DNA of 21,006 nucleotides, taken from a virus. Made by a program: the position numbers and the translations under genes. Under the pieces are notes generated by a model, which searched no databases, was not told the origin of the DNA, and saw nothing but the letters and a program-made list of their open reading frames with translations. Location of the stretch: the IMG/VR virus record IMGVR_UViG_3300032265_000155, positions 1 through 21,006 of that record. The stretch is one strand, 5' to 3'. Positions 15,611 to 21,006 of the stretch are shown here, piece after piece (the first letter of the stretch is position 1; every line of letters begins with the position of its first letter).

Positions 15611-16069
15611 TTAGTTGATCCTCACAATAGCACTAAGATCAGTGATCTGCGGGAAGTTCAGAGTGAATACGCCATTTGATGTATAGCGCGTAACTCCAAA
15701 GTCCAGCACAATGCAAGCTGGGTTTGTATATGTGTGAGTTGGCGTGGTGTTGTAAATCAAAGCGCCGCGCGCAGCAATTTGCCCAATCCAAGTAACGCTC
15801 TGGAATGAACATACACCAGATAGATTATACTGCGTCGGGCCGATGTTGGTTAGGACCGCGCCGCCAGTGGTGTAGCCACCAACAACAATCTCTCCTGCAA
15901 CAGGAAGGATTTCACCAGCCGTTGTGTAGGCGGTCGTCGTGGCGTTGAGATTGGCAACCTCCGTATACAGCGCCACCTTAAAGATGTCGCCGCCAACAGC
16001 ACGGAAATCATGCGCGCCTTCCAGAAGCTGCTTCTTGAAGCTTGTGCAGAAGGCTTGAACGATAGCCAT
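15611..16069 (-). CDS. Conserved phage structural protein (function unknown)
   Basis: This 152-residue product starts with ATG at 16069, with AAGGAATCGAA before it. The pattern is characteristic: VQAFCTSFKKQLLEGAHDFR (about 4-23), FKVALYTEVANLNATTTAYT, GEIVVGGYTTGGAVLTN, ARGALIYNTT and IVLDFGVTRYTSNGVFTLNF, ending AIVRIN. It is an all-beta protein that I recognise as a conserved member of phage tail/structural clusters, usually labelled hypothetical. It sits between the second adaptor gene and the first fibre gene, so it may link fibres to the tail or be part of the head-tail junction. No enzymatic motif is present. Confidence 0.83.
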   Translation of the reverse strand: MAIVQAFCTSFKKQLLEGAHDFRAVGGDIFKVALYTEVANLNATTTAYTTAGEILPVAGEIVVGGYTTGGAVLTNIGPTQYNLSGVCSFQSVTWIGQIAARGALIYNTTPTHTYTNPACIVLDFGVTRYTSNGVFTLNFPQITDLSAIVRIN

Positions 16070-16078
16070 TTCGATTCC

Positions 16079-16714
16079 TTAAGTCGGCACGATGCGTGGC
16101 AGATCAAGCCGAAAGTTATCGCGCTTATCCTTGCCTTCACCGAGGTCTTTCAGGCGAGACATAGCTTCATCGTACCTTGCGCGGTACAATTGAGCAAGAT
16201 CAGCATCGCCCTTCATATAGGTGTAGGCTTCAACCAAAGAGCCATAGAACAGCGGGCTTTCGTAATTTGTGCCAAGCCAAGATGTTCCAATATCCACAAT
16301 GCTGGGAGGATCATAGAAGTAGTGAAGCTCAACATCATAATAGGCATTTGGGGTTGGAGAAACCACAAAGGTGGAATCGTTAAACAAGGCATAATAACGC
16401 GGCACACCAGTCACGGACGGGTCTGGAAATGCTTCGTTAATATACCCAACTTCTTTCTCAAGCAGATAAGCATATACACCAGACGCGCTTTTTGCTGCCA
16501 TTGAATACGAGGCGAGGAAGTCTGTCGGGGCGGCTAGATACTTGTTGCCCAGCACAAAGTTGGATGTCGCGTTCTTCCTGAGAGCAGGGAACTGCGCCGT
16601 CTGATAGATGCGGTCCTCAGCAAGACGGACAATATTAGGGATAGCGGCAACGAACTCTGTCGATGAGTTCTGCGTGTAGTCTTGAAGAAGAGTTACAAGC
16701 GTTGCGTAGTTCAT
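16079..16714 (-). CDS. Tail adaptor, T7 gp11 / SU10-adaptor-like (copy 2)
   Basis: This 211-residue product starts with ATG at 16714, with AGGAG 9 bases upstream. Early on it has the helix TLVTLLQDYTQNSSTEFVAA and IPNIVRLAEDRIYQTAQFPA (about 7-43), then a beta-sandwich core with YLAAPTDFLASYSM and PRYYALFNDSTFVVSPTPNA. A C-terminal helix (AYTYMKGDADLAQLYRARYD, AMSRLKDLGEGKD) follows, and the protein ends RLDLPRIVPT. This is the arrangement of podovirus adaptor (tail tubular protein A) proteins, which form a 12-fold ring between portal and nozzle. Length is close to T7 gp11 (196). A second adaptor-like gene lies at 17315-17989. Confidence 0.85.
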   Translation of the reverse strand: MNYATLVTLLQDYTQNSSTEFVAAIPNIVRLAEDRIYQTAQFPALRKNATSNFVLGNKYLAAPTDFLASYSMAAKSASGVYAYLLEKEVGYINEAFPDPSVTGVPRYYALFNDSTFVVSPTPNAYYDVELHYFYDPPSIVDIGTSWLGTNYESPLFYGSLVEAYTYMKGDADLAQLYRARYDEAMSRLKDLGEGKDKRDNFRLDLPRIVPT

Positions 16715-16727
16715 TGCCAGCTACTCC

Positions 16728-16994
16728 TCAGCCCATAGGACCGCGAGCCATAGTCCCCTTGGTGGCAGCGCCAGTGCCGCGAATCTTGGTTGCCTTGCGA
16801 GGATAACCATCGGTCGGGACGATAGCTTCGTCAGGAGCCTTCTGGTCGCGCGCCATCTGCTTCGGCTCAGAGACGCTGGCTTCGCCAACCGGGAATGGGA
16901 AGTTCTTGGTCGCCTTGCGCGCGGACTTCTGGTTCATGGCGCGGGCCATGTTCCGTCCATACTTAAGCATGTCTTTGCTGGTTGGGCTGCTCAT
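16728..16994 (-). CDS. Small basic protein with RGTGAATKG C-terminus (function unknown)
   Basis: This 88-residue product starts with ATG at 16994, with AGGAG about 6 bases upstream. It is rich in Lys, Arg, Ala and Met, with no hydrophobic core evident, so it is probably disordered or nucleic-acid associated. The C-terminus KIRGTGAATKGTMARGPMG recalls, but does not match exactly, the basic tag that ends four proteins at 18472-20445 (G-x-G-x-x-x-K-G-x-x-x-x-G). I know similar short 'RGTGAAtkG...G' endings from podovirus genomes next to adaptor genes. It lies between the zinc-ribbon and the second adaptor gene. No function can be assigned. Confidence 0.78.
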   Translation of the reverse strand: MSSPTSKDMLKYGRNMARAMNQKSARKATKNFPFPVGEASVSEPKQMARDQKAPDEAIVPTDGYPRKATKIRGTGAATKGTMARGPMG

Positions 16995-17003
16995 CTAAAT
17001 CTC

Positions 17004-17318
17004 CTATGGGGTATATACGTTAATAATACCAGCGTTGCCATTCATGGTGGTAGCAGAATTACCAACAGGATTCCAGCCAGGAAGACTGCGACCGGGATTG
17101 ATATCTGGTCTAGGCTCAAGCAGGGCAACCGGATCATTGATCGGCGTTTTGCCCAACTGATACTGAGGATGATCTACGTCATTGCATTCATCGCAAACCT
17201 TCAGCCCGGTCGGCTTCTGGTTGACAACCTGATAGGTCAATTCGCTCAAGTCATATCGCTGATAACAACGATCACAAAAAGCATAAGCTTTATTGCCCCG
17301 TGCAAACTTAGCTGTCAC
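17004..17318 (-). CDS. Small zinc-ribbon protein of podovirus structural clusters
   Basis: I place the start at GTG 17318, where GTGA overlaps the upstream stop by 4 bases, giving 104 residues. A TTG at 17333 in the same frame would add five residues with a 19-base overlap and is an alternative. Two CxxC pairs are present, CDRC (15-18) and CDEC (42-45), separated by 23 residues, a typical zinc-ribbon spacing. Downstream lie DHPQYQLGKTPINDP and EPRPDINPGR, a signature I recognise in small proteins beside adaptor genes of podoviruses. The C-terminal about 25 residues are Gly/Asn-rich and probably flexible. A role in tail assembly is inferred from context; transcription-related functions are equally possible for a ribbon of this type. 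Confidence 0.82.
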   Translation of the reverse strand: MTAKFARGNKAYAFCDRCYQRYDLSELTYQVVNQKPTGLKVCDECNDVDHPQYQLGKTPINDPVALLEPRPDINPGRSLPGWNPVGNSATTMNGNAGIINVYTP

Positions 17319-17989
17319 GGATAGGACATCCAAGGCACGAAGCGGGCAGGCTCTCTACCACGGTCTTCATCGGCCGCTAGCTGGAATTGCTCCATGTACT
17401 CTGCCTTCAACATAGGAACCCGTGCAGCGGCTTCTGGACGCTTCATGGCCAGTTGGAAGGCTAGACCAGACACCAGGGCGGGGACGAACCTGACGGGCAT
17501 ATCCATCACGTCAGTCGCGTTGGTGGCGTCCTGAATGCGGCGCATGGTCCAGTAGATGATCGTGTAGGGCAGATCAGGAACGGGCCAGAGGGTGTAGGTC
17601 GGATTGACCTGACGATCCACATATATTTGGAGAGGACGGCCTGTGCTGTTCTTGTTGGGCAATGTGGCATAGTCACCAACGCCAATCCGGGACACCGTAT
17701 AATCCAACGGCGTACCGTTGCTATTCACGCGAATGATTGTCTCGATGATATCGATGGTGTCAGCCGGAAGCGTGTAGGTCTTGGTGCCGGGCGTCAAAAC
17801 CAAGCTGTTCTCTTGAACGGTCCAGAGATTCAATCCTCTGTTAGACCATTCAGCGGACAAGATGTTCAGAGAGCGACGGGCAGTGCGGTAGTCATAGCCA
17901 GTGCGTGCTTCAAGGCCAGCGCGTTCATACGCCTCCTCAATCGCGTCAGCAATGTCTAAGTTCCAAACCGCAGTGCCGGAAGTTGTCAT
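17315..17989 (-). CDS. Tail adaptor / head-tail connector, SU10-adaptor-like (copy 1)
   Basis: This 224-residue product starts with ATG at 17989, directly after the TAA of the 59-residue gene. Conserved stretches are DIADAIEEAYERAGLEARTG (about 12-31), RTARRSLNILSAEWSNRGLN, TYTLPADTIDIIETIIRVNS, TGRPLQIYVDRQVNPTYTLW and YTIIYWTMRRIQDA, ending EDRGREPARFVPWMSYP. This is a familiar podovirus protein related to the phiSU10 adaptor, thought to form the ring below the portal. The neighbouring 211-residue protein is also adaptor-like. The pair could form successive rings, or one could be a specialised neck protein. The order before the nozzle gene agrees with T7 gp11-gp12. Confidence 0.88.
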   Translation of the reverse strand: MTTSGTAVWNLDIADAIEEAYERAGLEARTGYDYRTARRSLNILSAEWSNRGLNLWTVQENSLVLTPGTKTYTLPADTIDIIETIIRVNSNGTPLDYTVSRIGVGDYATLPNKNSTGRPLQIYVDRQVNPTYTLWPVPDLPYTIIYWTMRRIQDATNATDVMDMPVRFVPALVSGLAFQLAMKRPEAAARVPMLKAEYMEQFQLAADEDRGREPARFVPWMSYP

Positions 17990-18169
17990 TTACGGGCGTC
18001 CAATCTTCGAGAGAGTTTTAGCGAGACGCGCCCGCTTACCCATGATACTCGGCTTCTTCTCTGCTGTCGCTAGAGTTTTGGCGGGAATCTTCTCGCCAGC
18101 CTTAACTCCAAGAGACGAACGCAATGCGCCGGGCTTCTTGATGGCGTCCTTGATCCAGTTCTTAGCCAC
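17990..18169 (-). CDS. 59-residue very basic conserved phage protein
   Basis: It starts with GTG at 18169, immediately after the TAA of the DUF6496 gene, and ends with TAA immediately before the ATG of the adaptor. The translation begins MAKNWIKDAIKKPGALRSSL and ends KRARLAKTLSKIGRP, with 14 Lys and 5 Arg in 59 residues. The motif 'KNWI..AIKKPGALR' then '..GKRA.LAkTL.K' is one I recognise as a small conserved protein of phages, usually encoded near structural genes. A C-terminal helix with basic patches suggests nucleic-acid or capsid binding. The perfect fit between neighbours supports it as a real gene. Function unknown. Confidence 0.8.
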   Translation of the reverse strand: MAKNWIKDAIKKPGALRSSLGVKAGEKIPAKTLATAEKKPSIMGKRARLAKTLSKIGRP

Positions 18170-18475
18170 TTACTTAACCTTCTTCATGGCATTGATGCGG
18201 GCAAACAGACCAACCTTCTTATCCCCGGAAGCCTTGGCAATCCTAGACGCCGCAGTTTTCTGCGCGGGCGTCATGGTCTTGGACTCCATGTTAGCCGGTC
18301 TAGGACGCTCGTAGAGAGGCTTCTCAGCCTTGCCGCCAGCCTTCATGTGGGCAGCCTCAGAGAGGGCAATAGCAACCGCCTGTTTGCGGTTCTTGACCTC
18401 ATCGCCGCTAGAAGATTTGAGGGAGCCTTCCTTAAACTCCTTCATGACCTTCTCAATCTTCTCTGGCTTCTTCAC
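18170..18475 (-). CDS. DUF6496 family protein
   Basis: I place the start at GTG 18475, which forms a 4-base GTGA overlap with the upstream stop and gives 101 residues (MKKPEKIEKVMKEFKEGSLK...). An in-frame TTG at 18511 would add 12 residues with a longer overlap. Residues about 8-40 (VMKEFKEGSLKSSSGDEVKN then RKQAVAIALSEA) are the hallmark of DUF6496, a short helical domain of phages and bacteria with unknown function. The remainder is Lys-rich: MKAGGKAEKPLYERPRP, then a basic helix ending INAMKKVK. No enzymatic residues are evident. The protein stands between the tag-bearing block and the basic 59-residue gene. Confidence 0.87.
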   Translation of the reverse strand: MKKPEKIEKVMKEFKEGSLKSSSGDEVKNRKQAVAIALSEAAHMKAGGKAEKPLYERPRPANMESKTMTPAQKTAASRIAKASGDKKVGLFARINAMKKVK

Positions 18476-18834
18476 ACCATGCGACCCTTGGTTTTGCCAG
18501 TCATGGCGCAACCATCGCCACGGCCAGACTTTACAGCACCACCCTTGGCCATCTTCTTCATTTTGATAAGGCCGCCCTTGGCATTGCCGGGACTGCCCTG
18601 TTCATATGAGGTTTGCTGCTCGGCGGGGGCGGCTGGGGCGGGAGCGGGAGCAGGCGCACTTGCTGCTTCAGTTGCAGCCGCAGCAGGATCGGCTTTCGGC
18701 GGCTGGAAATACATATGCTCAGGGCTAATGCCCGGCCTATAGCCAGCTTCAGGCGAAGTGTAAACAAGCTTAGGGGTTCCGGTAGAACCACCATCGGCAT
18801 AACGCTTTGGCTTACGAGCCTTCATCATAGCCAT
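18472..18834 (-). CDS. Low-complexity small protein with basic C-terminal tag (tag protein 4)
   Basis: This 120-residue product starts with ATG at 18834, overlapping the previous stop as TAATG. The N-terminus, MAMMKARKPKRYADGGSTGT, is basic and Gly-rich. Residues 26-45 (YTSPEAGYRPGISPEHMYFQ) are followed by an Ala/Pro run (ATEAASAPAPAPAPAAPAEQ, about 55-74). The C-terminus, MAKGGAVKSGRGDGCAMTGK followed by TKGRMV, is the conserved tag shared with three neighbours. There is no fold or enzyme signature, and most of the chain is likely disordered. I do not recognise a function. It may be a small virion component or an assembly cofactor (inference only). Confidence 0.75.
   Translation of the reverse strand: MAMMKARKPKRYADGGSTGTPKLVYTSPEAGYRPGISPEHMYFQPPKADPAAAATEAASAPAPAPAPAAPAEQQTSYEQGSPGNAKGGLIKMKKMAKGGAVKSGRGDGCAMTGKTKGRMV
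18475..18552 (-). repeat. C-terminal tag sequence, copy in the 120-residue gene
   Basis: It codes for the last 26 residues (MAKGGAVKSGRGDGCAMTGK, then TKGRMV). Together with the copy at 19148-19234 it forms the 'GCxxxG[KR]TKGRMV' subtype, with a conserved Asp-Gly-Cys. Confidence 0.7.
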
Positions 18835-19145
18835 TAGACAAACTTTCCTTTGGTTTTGCCTTTGGATTCAATCCCGCTGCCGCGAATTGCACCACCAGAC
18901 TTCAGGCGCTGACGGCTTTGGTCGCTCATGGGAACCATGCGATAGCCGCCATGGCTCATATCTGGGCCGGGGTATGTGGGCAAAATACGTTCTTCAGGTA
19001 TCCCGCGAGGAAGCCTGGGGAAGGGCATGTTGACGGGAGGGGATTTGCGAGAACCAGACCGCTTCTCACTCGCATCCTCCCTGTCATCTTCCATCTCACC
19101 GCCTTTGGCGTAACCTTTTGCGCCACAGGACTTCATCTTTGCCAT
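18834..19145 (-). CDS. Small basic Pro-rich protein with C-terminal tag (tag protein 3)
   Basis: This 103-residue product starts with ATG at 19145, overlapping the previous stop as TGATG. It opens MAKMKSCGAKGYAKGGEMED, with one Cys and a KGG motif, and then has a charged segment (DDREDASEKRSGSRKS, about 20-35). A Pro/Arg-rich stretch (NMPFPRLPRGIPEERILPTY, about 39-58) and HGGYRMVPMSDQSRQRLKSG lead to the tag [20 protein letters not shown] at 84-103. The tag is the 'IE[ST]KGKTKGKF[VI]' subtype shared with the 118-residue gene. No known domain is visible. Confidence 0.75.
   Translation of the reverse strand: MAKMKSCGAKGYAKGGEMEDDREDASEKRSGSRKSPPVNMPFPRLPRGIPEERILPTYPGPDMSHGGYRMVPMSDQSRQRLKSGGAIRGSGIESKGKTKGKFV
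18837..18896 (-). repeat. C-terminal tag sequence, copy in the 103-residue gene
   Basis: It codes for the last 20 residues ([20 protein letters not shown]). It lacks the Asp-Gly-Cys of the other subtype. Confidence 0.7.
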
Positions 19146-20092
19146 CAGACCATGCGCCCTTTGGTTCTGCCCTTGGTCACGCAGCCATCGCTGCGGCCAG
19201 AAGCCGAAGACTTAACGACGCCGCCCTTGGCCATCTTCTTAACCGGGCCGCCCTTCTTCATGGCTTCCAGTTCGCGTTGACGCTCTTGGTCCGCGCGACG
19301 GGCAATGATGTTACGAGCAGCCTCACCACGAACGCCACGCATCTCAGCAATGCCAGACTCGGGGTCAAGAGTAAGGCCCTGAATGTTATGCAGTTCATCT
19401 GAAGTTAGTTCGCGTGGAGACATGCGCGTGGCGGGGCGCGTAGCTTGACGAGCCTGAGTGCGGGCTTGCGCTTCACGCCTAACCTCTGCCGCAGAGGCGG
19501 GTGCGCCGCCTCCGTAATTTTCAGCAGCACCAGCAGCGGCGTCAGATGCGCGCTGTGCTTCATGCTCAGCCAACATCCGCCGACCCTCTGGAGTGTCGGT
19601 CAATTGAGCGCGAGCAACAGGCGTTGCGCCGGCTCCAAGGCCAAGTGCGCCAAGACCGCGAGCGGCAATGCGTCCAGCAACAGAGGTGGCCGTGGATGCG
19701 GCGCTACGGAGGTTAATGGGGATGCGGTTGTCAACCGTCGCAAGGGCGCGGCCAGGACCACCGCCGGGCACGGGAGGGCGATTGCCATCGGGAACCACTG
19801 CGCGGCCACCACCACCGCCGTTGCCGGAACCACCGCCTTGAATGGCAGGCAAAGTTTCCCGACGAACGGTTGGCGCGGGTTCTGCGGGAGCAGCCGCAGC
19901 CTGCGCTGCGCGAGCGCTGGCAGTCGAGGGAGGGCCAGCAGCGGCTTGCGCGGCGCGAGCAGAGCTGGTGGAGGGAGGGCCAGCGGCGGCTTGGGCTGCT
20001 CTTGCCCGCGCAGCATCCCTGGCTTCCCGCCTAGCGATGCCCTCTTCTATGCGGCGGCGCGCGGCATCAGCCGGGTCTTCTGGAATAGGCAT
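19145..20092 (-). CDS. Ala/Arg-rich low-complexity protein with 15-residue repeats and C-terminal tag (tag protein 2)
   Basis: This 315-residue product starts with ATG at 20092, overlapping the previous stop as TGATG. Residues 1-30 are helical and charged (ADAARRRIEEGIARREARDA). Residues about 30-69 hold three copies of a 15-residue Ala-rich repeat (SARAAQAAAGPPST). Residues 86-120 are Gly/Pro-rich. The middle (about 130-165) is IPINLRSAASTATSVAGRIA followed by ARGLGALGLGAGATPVARA, possibly amphipathic. The region 190-290 is Ala/Arg/Glu helical (EVRREAQARTQARQATRPAT). The C-terminus (287-315), MAKGGVVKSSASGRSDGCVT then KGRTKGRMV, is the shared tag. I cannot assign a function. The composition suggests a disordered, nucleic-acid- or capsid-associated protein. 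Confidence 0.72.
   Translation of the reverse strand: MPIPEDPADAARRRIEEGIARREARDAARARAAQAAAGPPSTSSARAAQAAAGPPSTASARAAQAAAAPAEPAPTVRRETLPAIQGGGSGNGGGGGRAVVPDGNRPPVPGGGPGRALATVDNRIPINLRSAASTATSVAGRIAARGLGALGLGAGATPVARAQLTDTPEGRRMLAEHEAQRASDAAAGAAENYGGGAPASAAEVRREAQARTQARQATRPATRMSPRELTSDELHNIQGLTLDPESGIAEMRGVRGEAARNIIARRADQERQRELEAMKKGGPVKKMAKGGVVKSSASGRSDGCVTKGRTKGRMV
19148..19234 (-). repeat. C-terminal tag sequence, copy in the 315-residue gene
   Basis: It codes for the last 29 residues (MAKGGVVKSSASGRSDGCVT, then KGRTKGRMV). It shares MAKGGxVKS, the Asp-Gly-Cys and [KR]TKGRMV with the copy at 18475-18552. Confidence 0.7.
19886..20005 (-). repeat. Three tandem 45-base coding repeats
   Basis: They encode successive units of about 15 residues (consensus SARAAQAAAGPPST), with Arg at 31, 46 and 61 of the 315-residue protein. 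The third unit is degenerate after AAQAAAA. The repeats probably arose by slippage and show up as a GC-rich patch. Confidence 0.7.
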
Positions 20093-20445
20093 CAGATAAA
20101 CTTCCCTTTGGTCTTGCCTTTGGTTTCAATGCCACCACCAGTGGCCATCTTAGTCATGCCACCCTTCTTCAGCCCCTTCATGGACTGCTGGGCATCATGC
20201 TTTTTATCGGCAGCAGACTTCTCCCAAGCCGCAAGGGATTCACCGCGCTTGGCGGCGAGCTTCTTGTCTTGCTGCAAATCCTTCTTGGAGGCTTCCCACT
20301 CTTTCTCAGGAACTTTGCCGCCCTTAGCCATGCCGCCCGGACGAATAGCACGCGCACCAAAGCGCGGCATACCAGCACCAGCGGACGGCATCTCAGGCGT
20401 CATCTTTGCGGGCATCTTCATACCCTTGGGCTTCTTCATTTCCAT
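20092..20445 (-). CDS. Small Lys/Met-rich protein with C-terminal tag (tag protein 1)
   Basis: I place the start at ATG 20445, with GGAG 7 bases upstream, giving 117 residues; a GTG one codon earlier (20448) is equally in frame. The N-terminus is Met/Lys/Pro-rich ([20 protein letters not shown]), then [21 protein letters not shown] charged helical segment follows ([20 protein letters not shown], about 47-66, then [20 protein letters not shown]). The end is [18 protein letters not shown]. The protein looks intrinsically disordered except for the central helix. The start overlaps the endolysin stop by one base (TGATG), so the two may be co-translated. Function unknown. Confidence 0.78.
   Translation of the reverse strand: MEMKKPKGMKMPAKMTPEMPSAGAGMPRFGARAIRPGGMAKGGKVPEKEWEASKKDLQQDKKLAAKRGESLAAWEKSAADKKHDAQQSMKGLKKGGMTKMATGGGIETKGKTKGKFI
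20095..20148 (-). repeat. C-terminal tag sequence, copy in the 117-residue gene
   Basis: It codes for the last 18 residues ([18 protein letters not shown]). It is the 'IE[ST]KGKTKGKF[VI]' subtype, like the copy at 18837-18896. Confidence 0.7.
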
Positions 20446-20963
20446 CACTTATCTCCAATCATATCAAATGCTTTGGCTTCGCATTCATCCGTGCGGCGCA
20501 GCCAACCCTTGCCAAAACGATCAAATGTTTCGAGCGTCTTATAGAAGTTCCGTCTCTCGGTGGAGAAGCGAATAACAAGATCGCGGGGCAGAATGCCTTT
20601 GGTCAAGGCAATGGTCTTTGCGCCAATAGCGCCATCGACGTTTGCCCCAACGCAACGCTGAAGCATTCTGGAGGAGCGACCGACGCCACCATTAACGGCC
20701 ATGTCAAACACCACCATATCGACACCAACGTCGAGATCATCGCAACTTGCATTACCCCAGTAACGGGTTTTATACAAGTCAATTAGGTGTTCGTCAGGAA
20801 TATTGCGAAGCTCGTCTTTGCTGGGCAAGCGACCAAGATAGACTTTGTAAGTTAAAAGCGTAACGCCTTTCATGGTAGCGCCACCAGGATCGTGCGGGTC
20901 GTCAGACCAGCCGCCTTCGTGCTTCAGAACAAAGTCCAAGCAGGATTCGAAGTTTTCTTTCAC
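20445..20963 (-). CDS. Endolysin: GH108 N-acetylmuramidase with PG_binding_3 domain
   Basis: This 172-residue product starts with GTG at 20963, which overlaps the previous stop as GTGA. Residues 11-35 ([20 protein letters not shown], then MKGVT) are the GH108 signature, with Glu16 of HEGG as the expected catalytic acid. [17 protein letters not shown] (64-80) and [17 protein letters not shown] (87-103) complete the domain. From about 104, [18 protein letters not shown] and the helix to residue 172 match PG_binding_3. The enzyme should cleave the glycan strand of peptidoglycan to release phage particles. No signal peptide or transmembrane segment is visible, so export through a holin is expected. 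The full length agrees with the family (about 165-185). A virion-borne lysin role is possible, since it lies among structural genes. Confidence 0.93.
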   Translation of the reverse strand: MKENFESCLDFVLKHEGGWSDDPHDPGGATMKGVTLLTYKVYLGRLPSKDELRNIPDEHLIDLYKTRYWGNASCDDLDVGVDMVVFDMAVNGGVGRSSRMLQRCVGANVDGAIGAKTIALTKGILPRDLVIRFSTERRNFYKTLETFDRFGKGWLRRTDECEAKAFDMIGDK

Positions 20964-21006
20964 CGCCGCATCATCCTGTCGATTGTGCCGTCTTTCTTGG
21001 CGTCAC
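20960..21006 (-). CDS. 3' end of an unidentified upstream gene (5'-truncated by window edge)
   Basis: The last 14 codons (ending [14 protein letters not shown]) and a TGA are visible. The stop overlaps the GTG start of the endolysin by 3 bases within GTGA, the same coupling seen at other junctions here. The tail is basic and hydrophilic. Position before an endolysin would suit a holin or other lysis gene, but nothing in these residues identifies it. Confidence 0.55.
   Translation of the reverse strand, partial: DAKKDGTIDRMMRR

Noticed and set aside
18476-18511. Upstream TTG start (18511) for the DUF6496 gene
   Set aside because: The GTG at 18475 gives the 4-base overlap seen at other junctions and starts close to the family's conserved part.
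19445-20575. Long plus-strand open frame (376 codons) opposite the tag genes
   Set aside because: It spans several well-ordered minus-strand genes and their junctions. Openness is explained by the Ala/Arg/Gly codons on the other strand, and no ribosome-binding site or motif supports it.

Overview
The window is a contiguous piece of the late (morphogenesis) region of a tailed bacteriophage, most likely a podovirus with a T7-like tail architecture. Every gene I can support lies on the minus strand, so transcription runs from high to low coordinates. The genes tile the window almost completely: the longest gap is 49 bases, and most junctions are 1- or 4-base overlaps (TAATG, TGATG, ATGA, GTGA) or directly abutting stop/start pairs. 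I see no tRNA, rRNA, integrase, transposon, CRISPR array, reverse transcriptase or terminator. Overall composition is moderate in GC with clear AT-rich islands in the receptor-binding genes. The host cannot be read from the sequence; the protein types resemble those of environmental and proteobacterial podoviruses, which is inference from family knowledge.

Right end (about 21006 to 17990), first transcribed: the tail of an unknown gene; a GH108/PG_binding_3 endolysin; then four consecutive small or low-complexity genes whose products all end in nearly the same basic tag (K-G-[KR]-T-K-G-[KR]-[FM]-[VI]); a DUF6496 protein; and a 59-residue very basic protein. This tag-sharing block is the least explained part of the window.

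Middle right (17989 to 15611): two SU10/T7 gp11-type tail adaptor proteins, separated by a small zinc-ribbon protein and an 88-residue basic protein, followed by a conserved 152-residue structural protein. Middle (15610 to 8250): a host-recognition block of fibre genes. It contains a repeat-bearing tail fibre, two Gly-rich adhesin-like proteins each followed by a tail-assembly-chaperone gene, a protein with fourteen exact 20-residue repeats, two small conserved virion-type proteins, and a fibre with an S74 self-cleaving chaperone domain.

Left (8248 to 1): a long tail protein that I interpret as the nozzle (T7 gp12 position); a beta-helix tail spike with pectate-lyase-like and S74 domains; and a four-gene set (396-residue protein, GNAT/T7 gp13-like protein, 300-residue Gln/Ala-rich protein, and a large protein cut by the left edge). 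By position and motifs this set probably encodes the internal virion/DNA-ejection proteins. Read together, the order adaptor, nozzle, gp13-like and following genes matches T7 gp11 to gp16, with a large fibre cassette inserted between the adaptor and the nozzle. Capsid, portal and terminase genes would lie beyond the right edge (inference).
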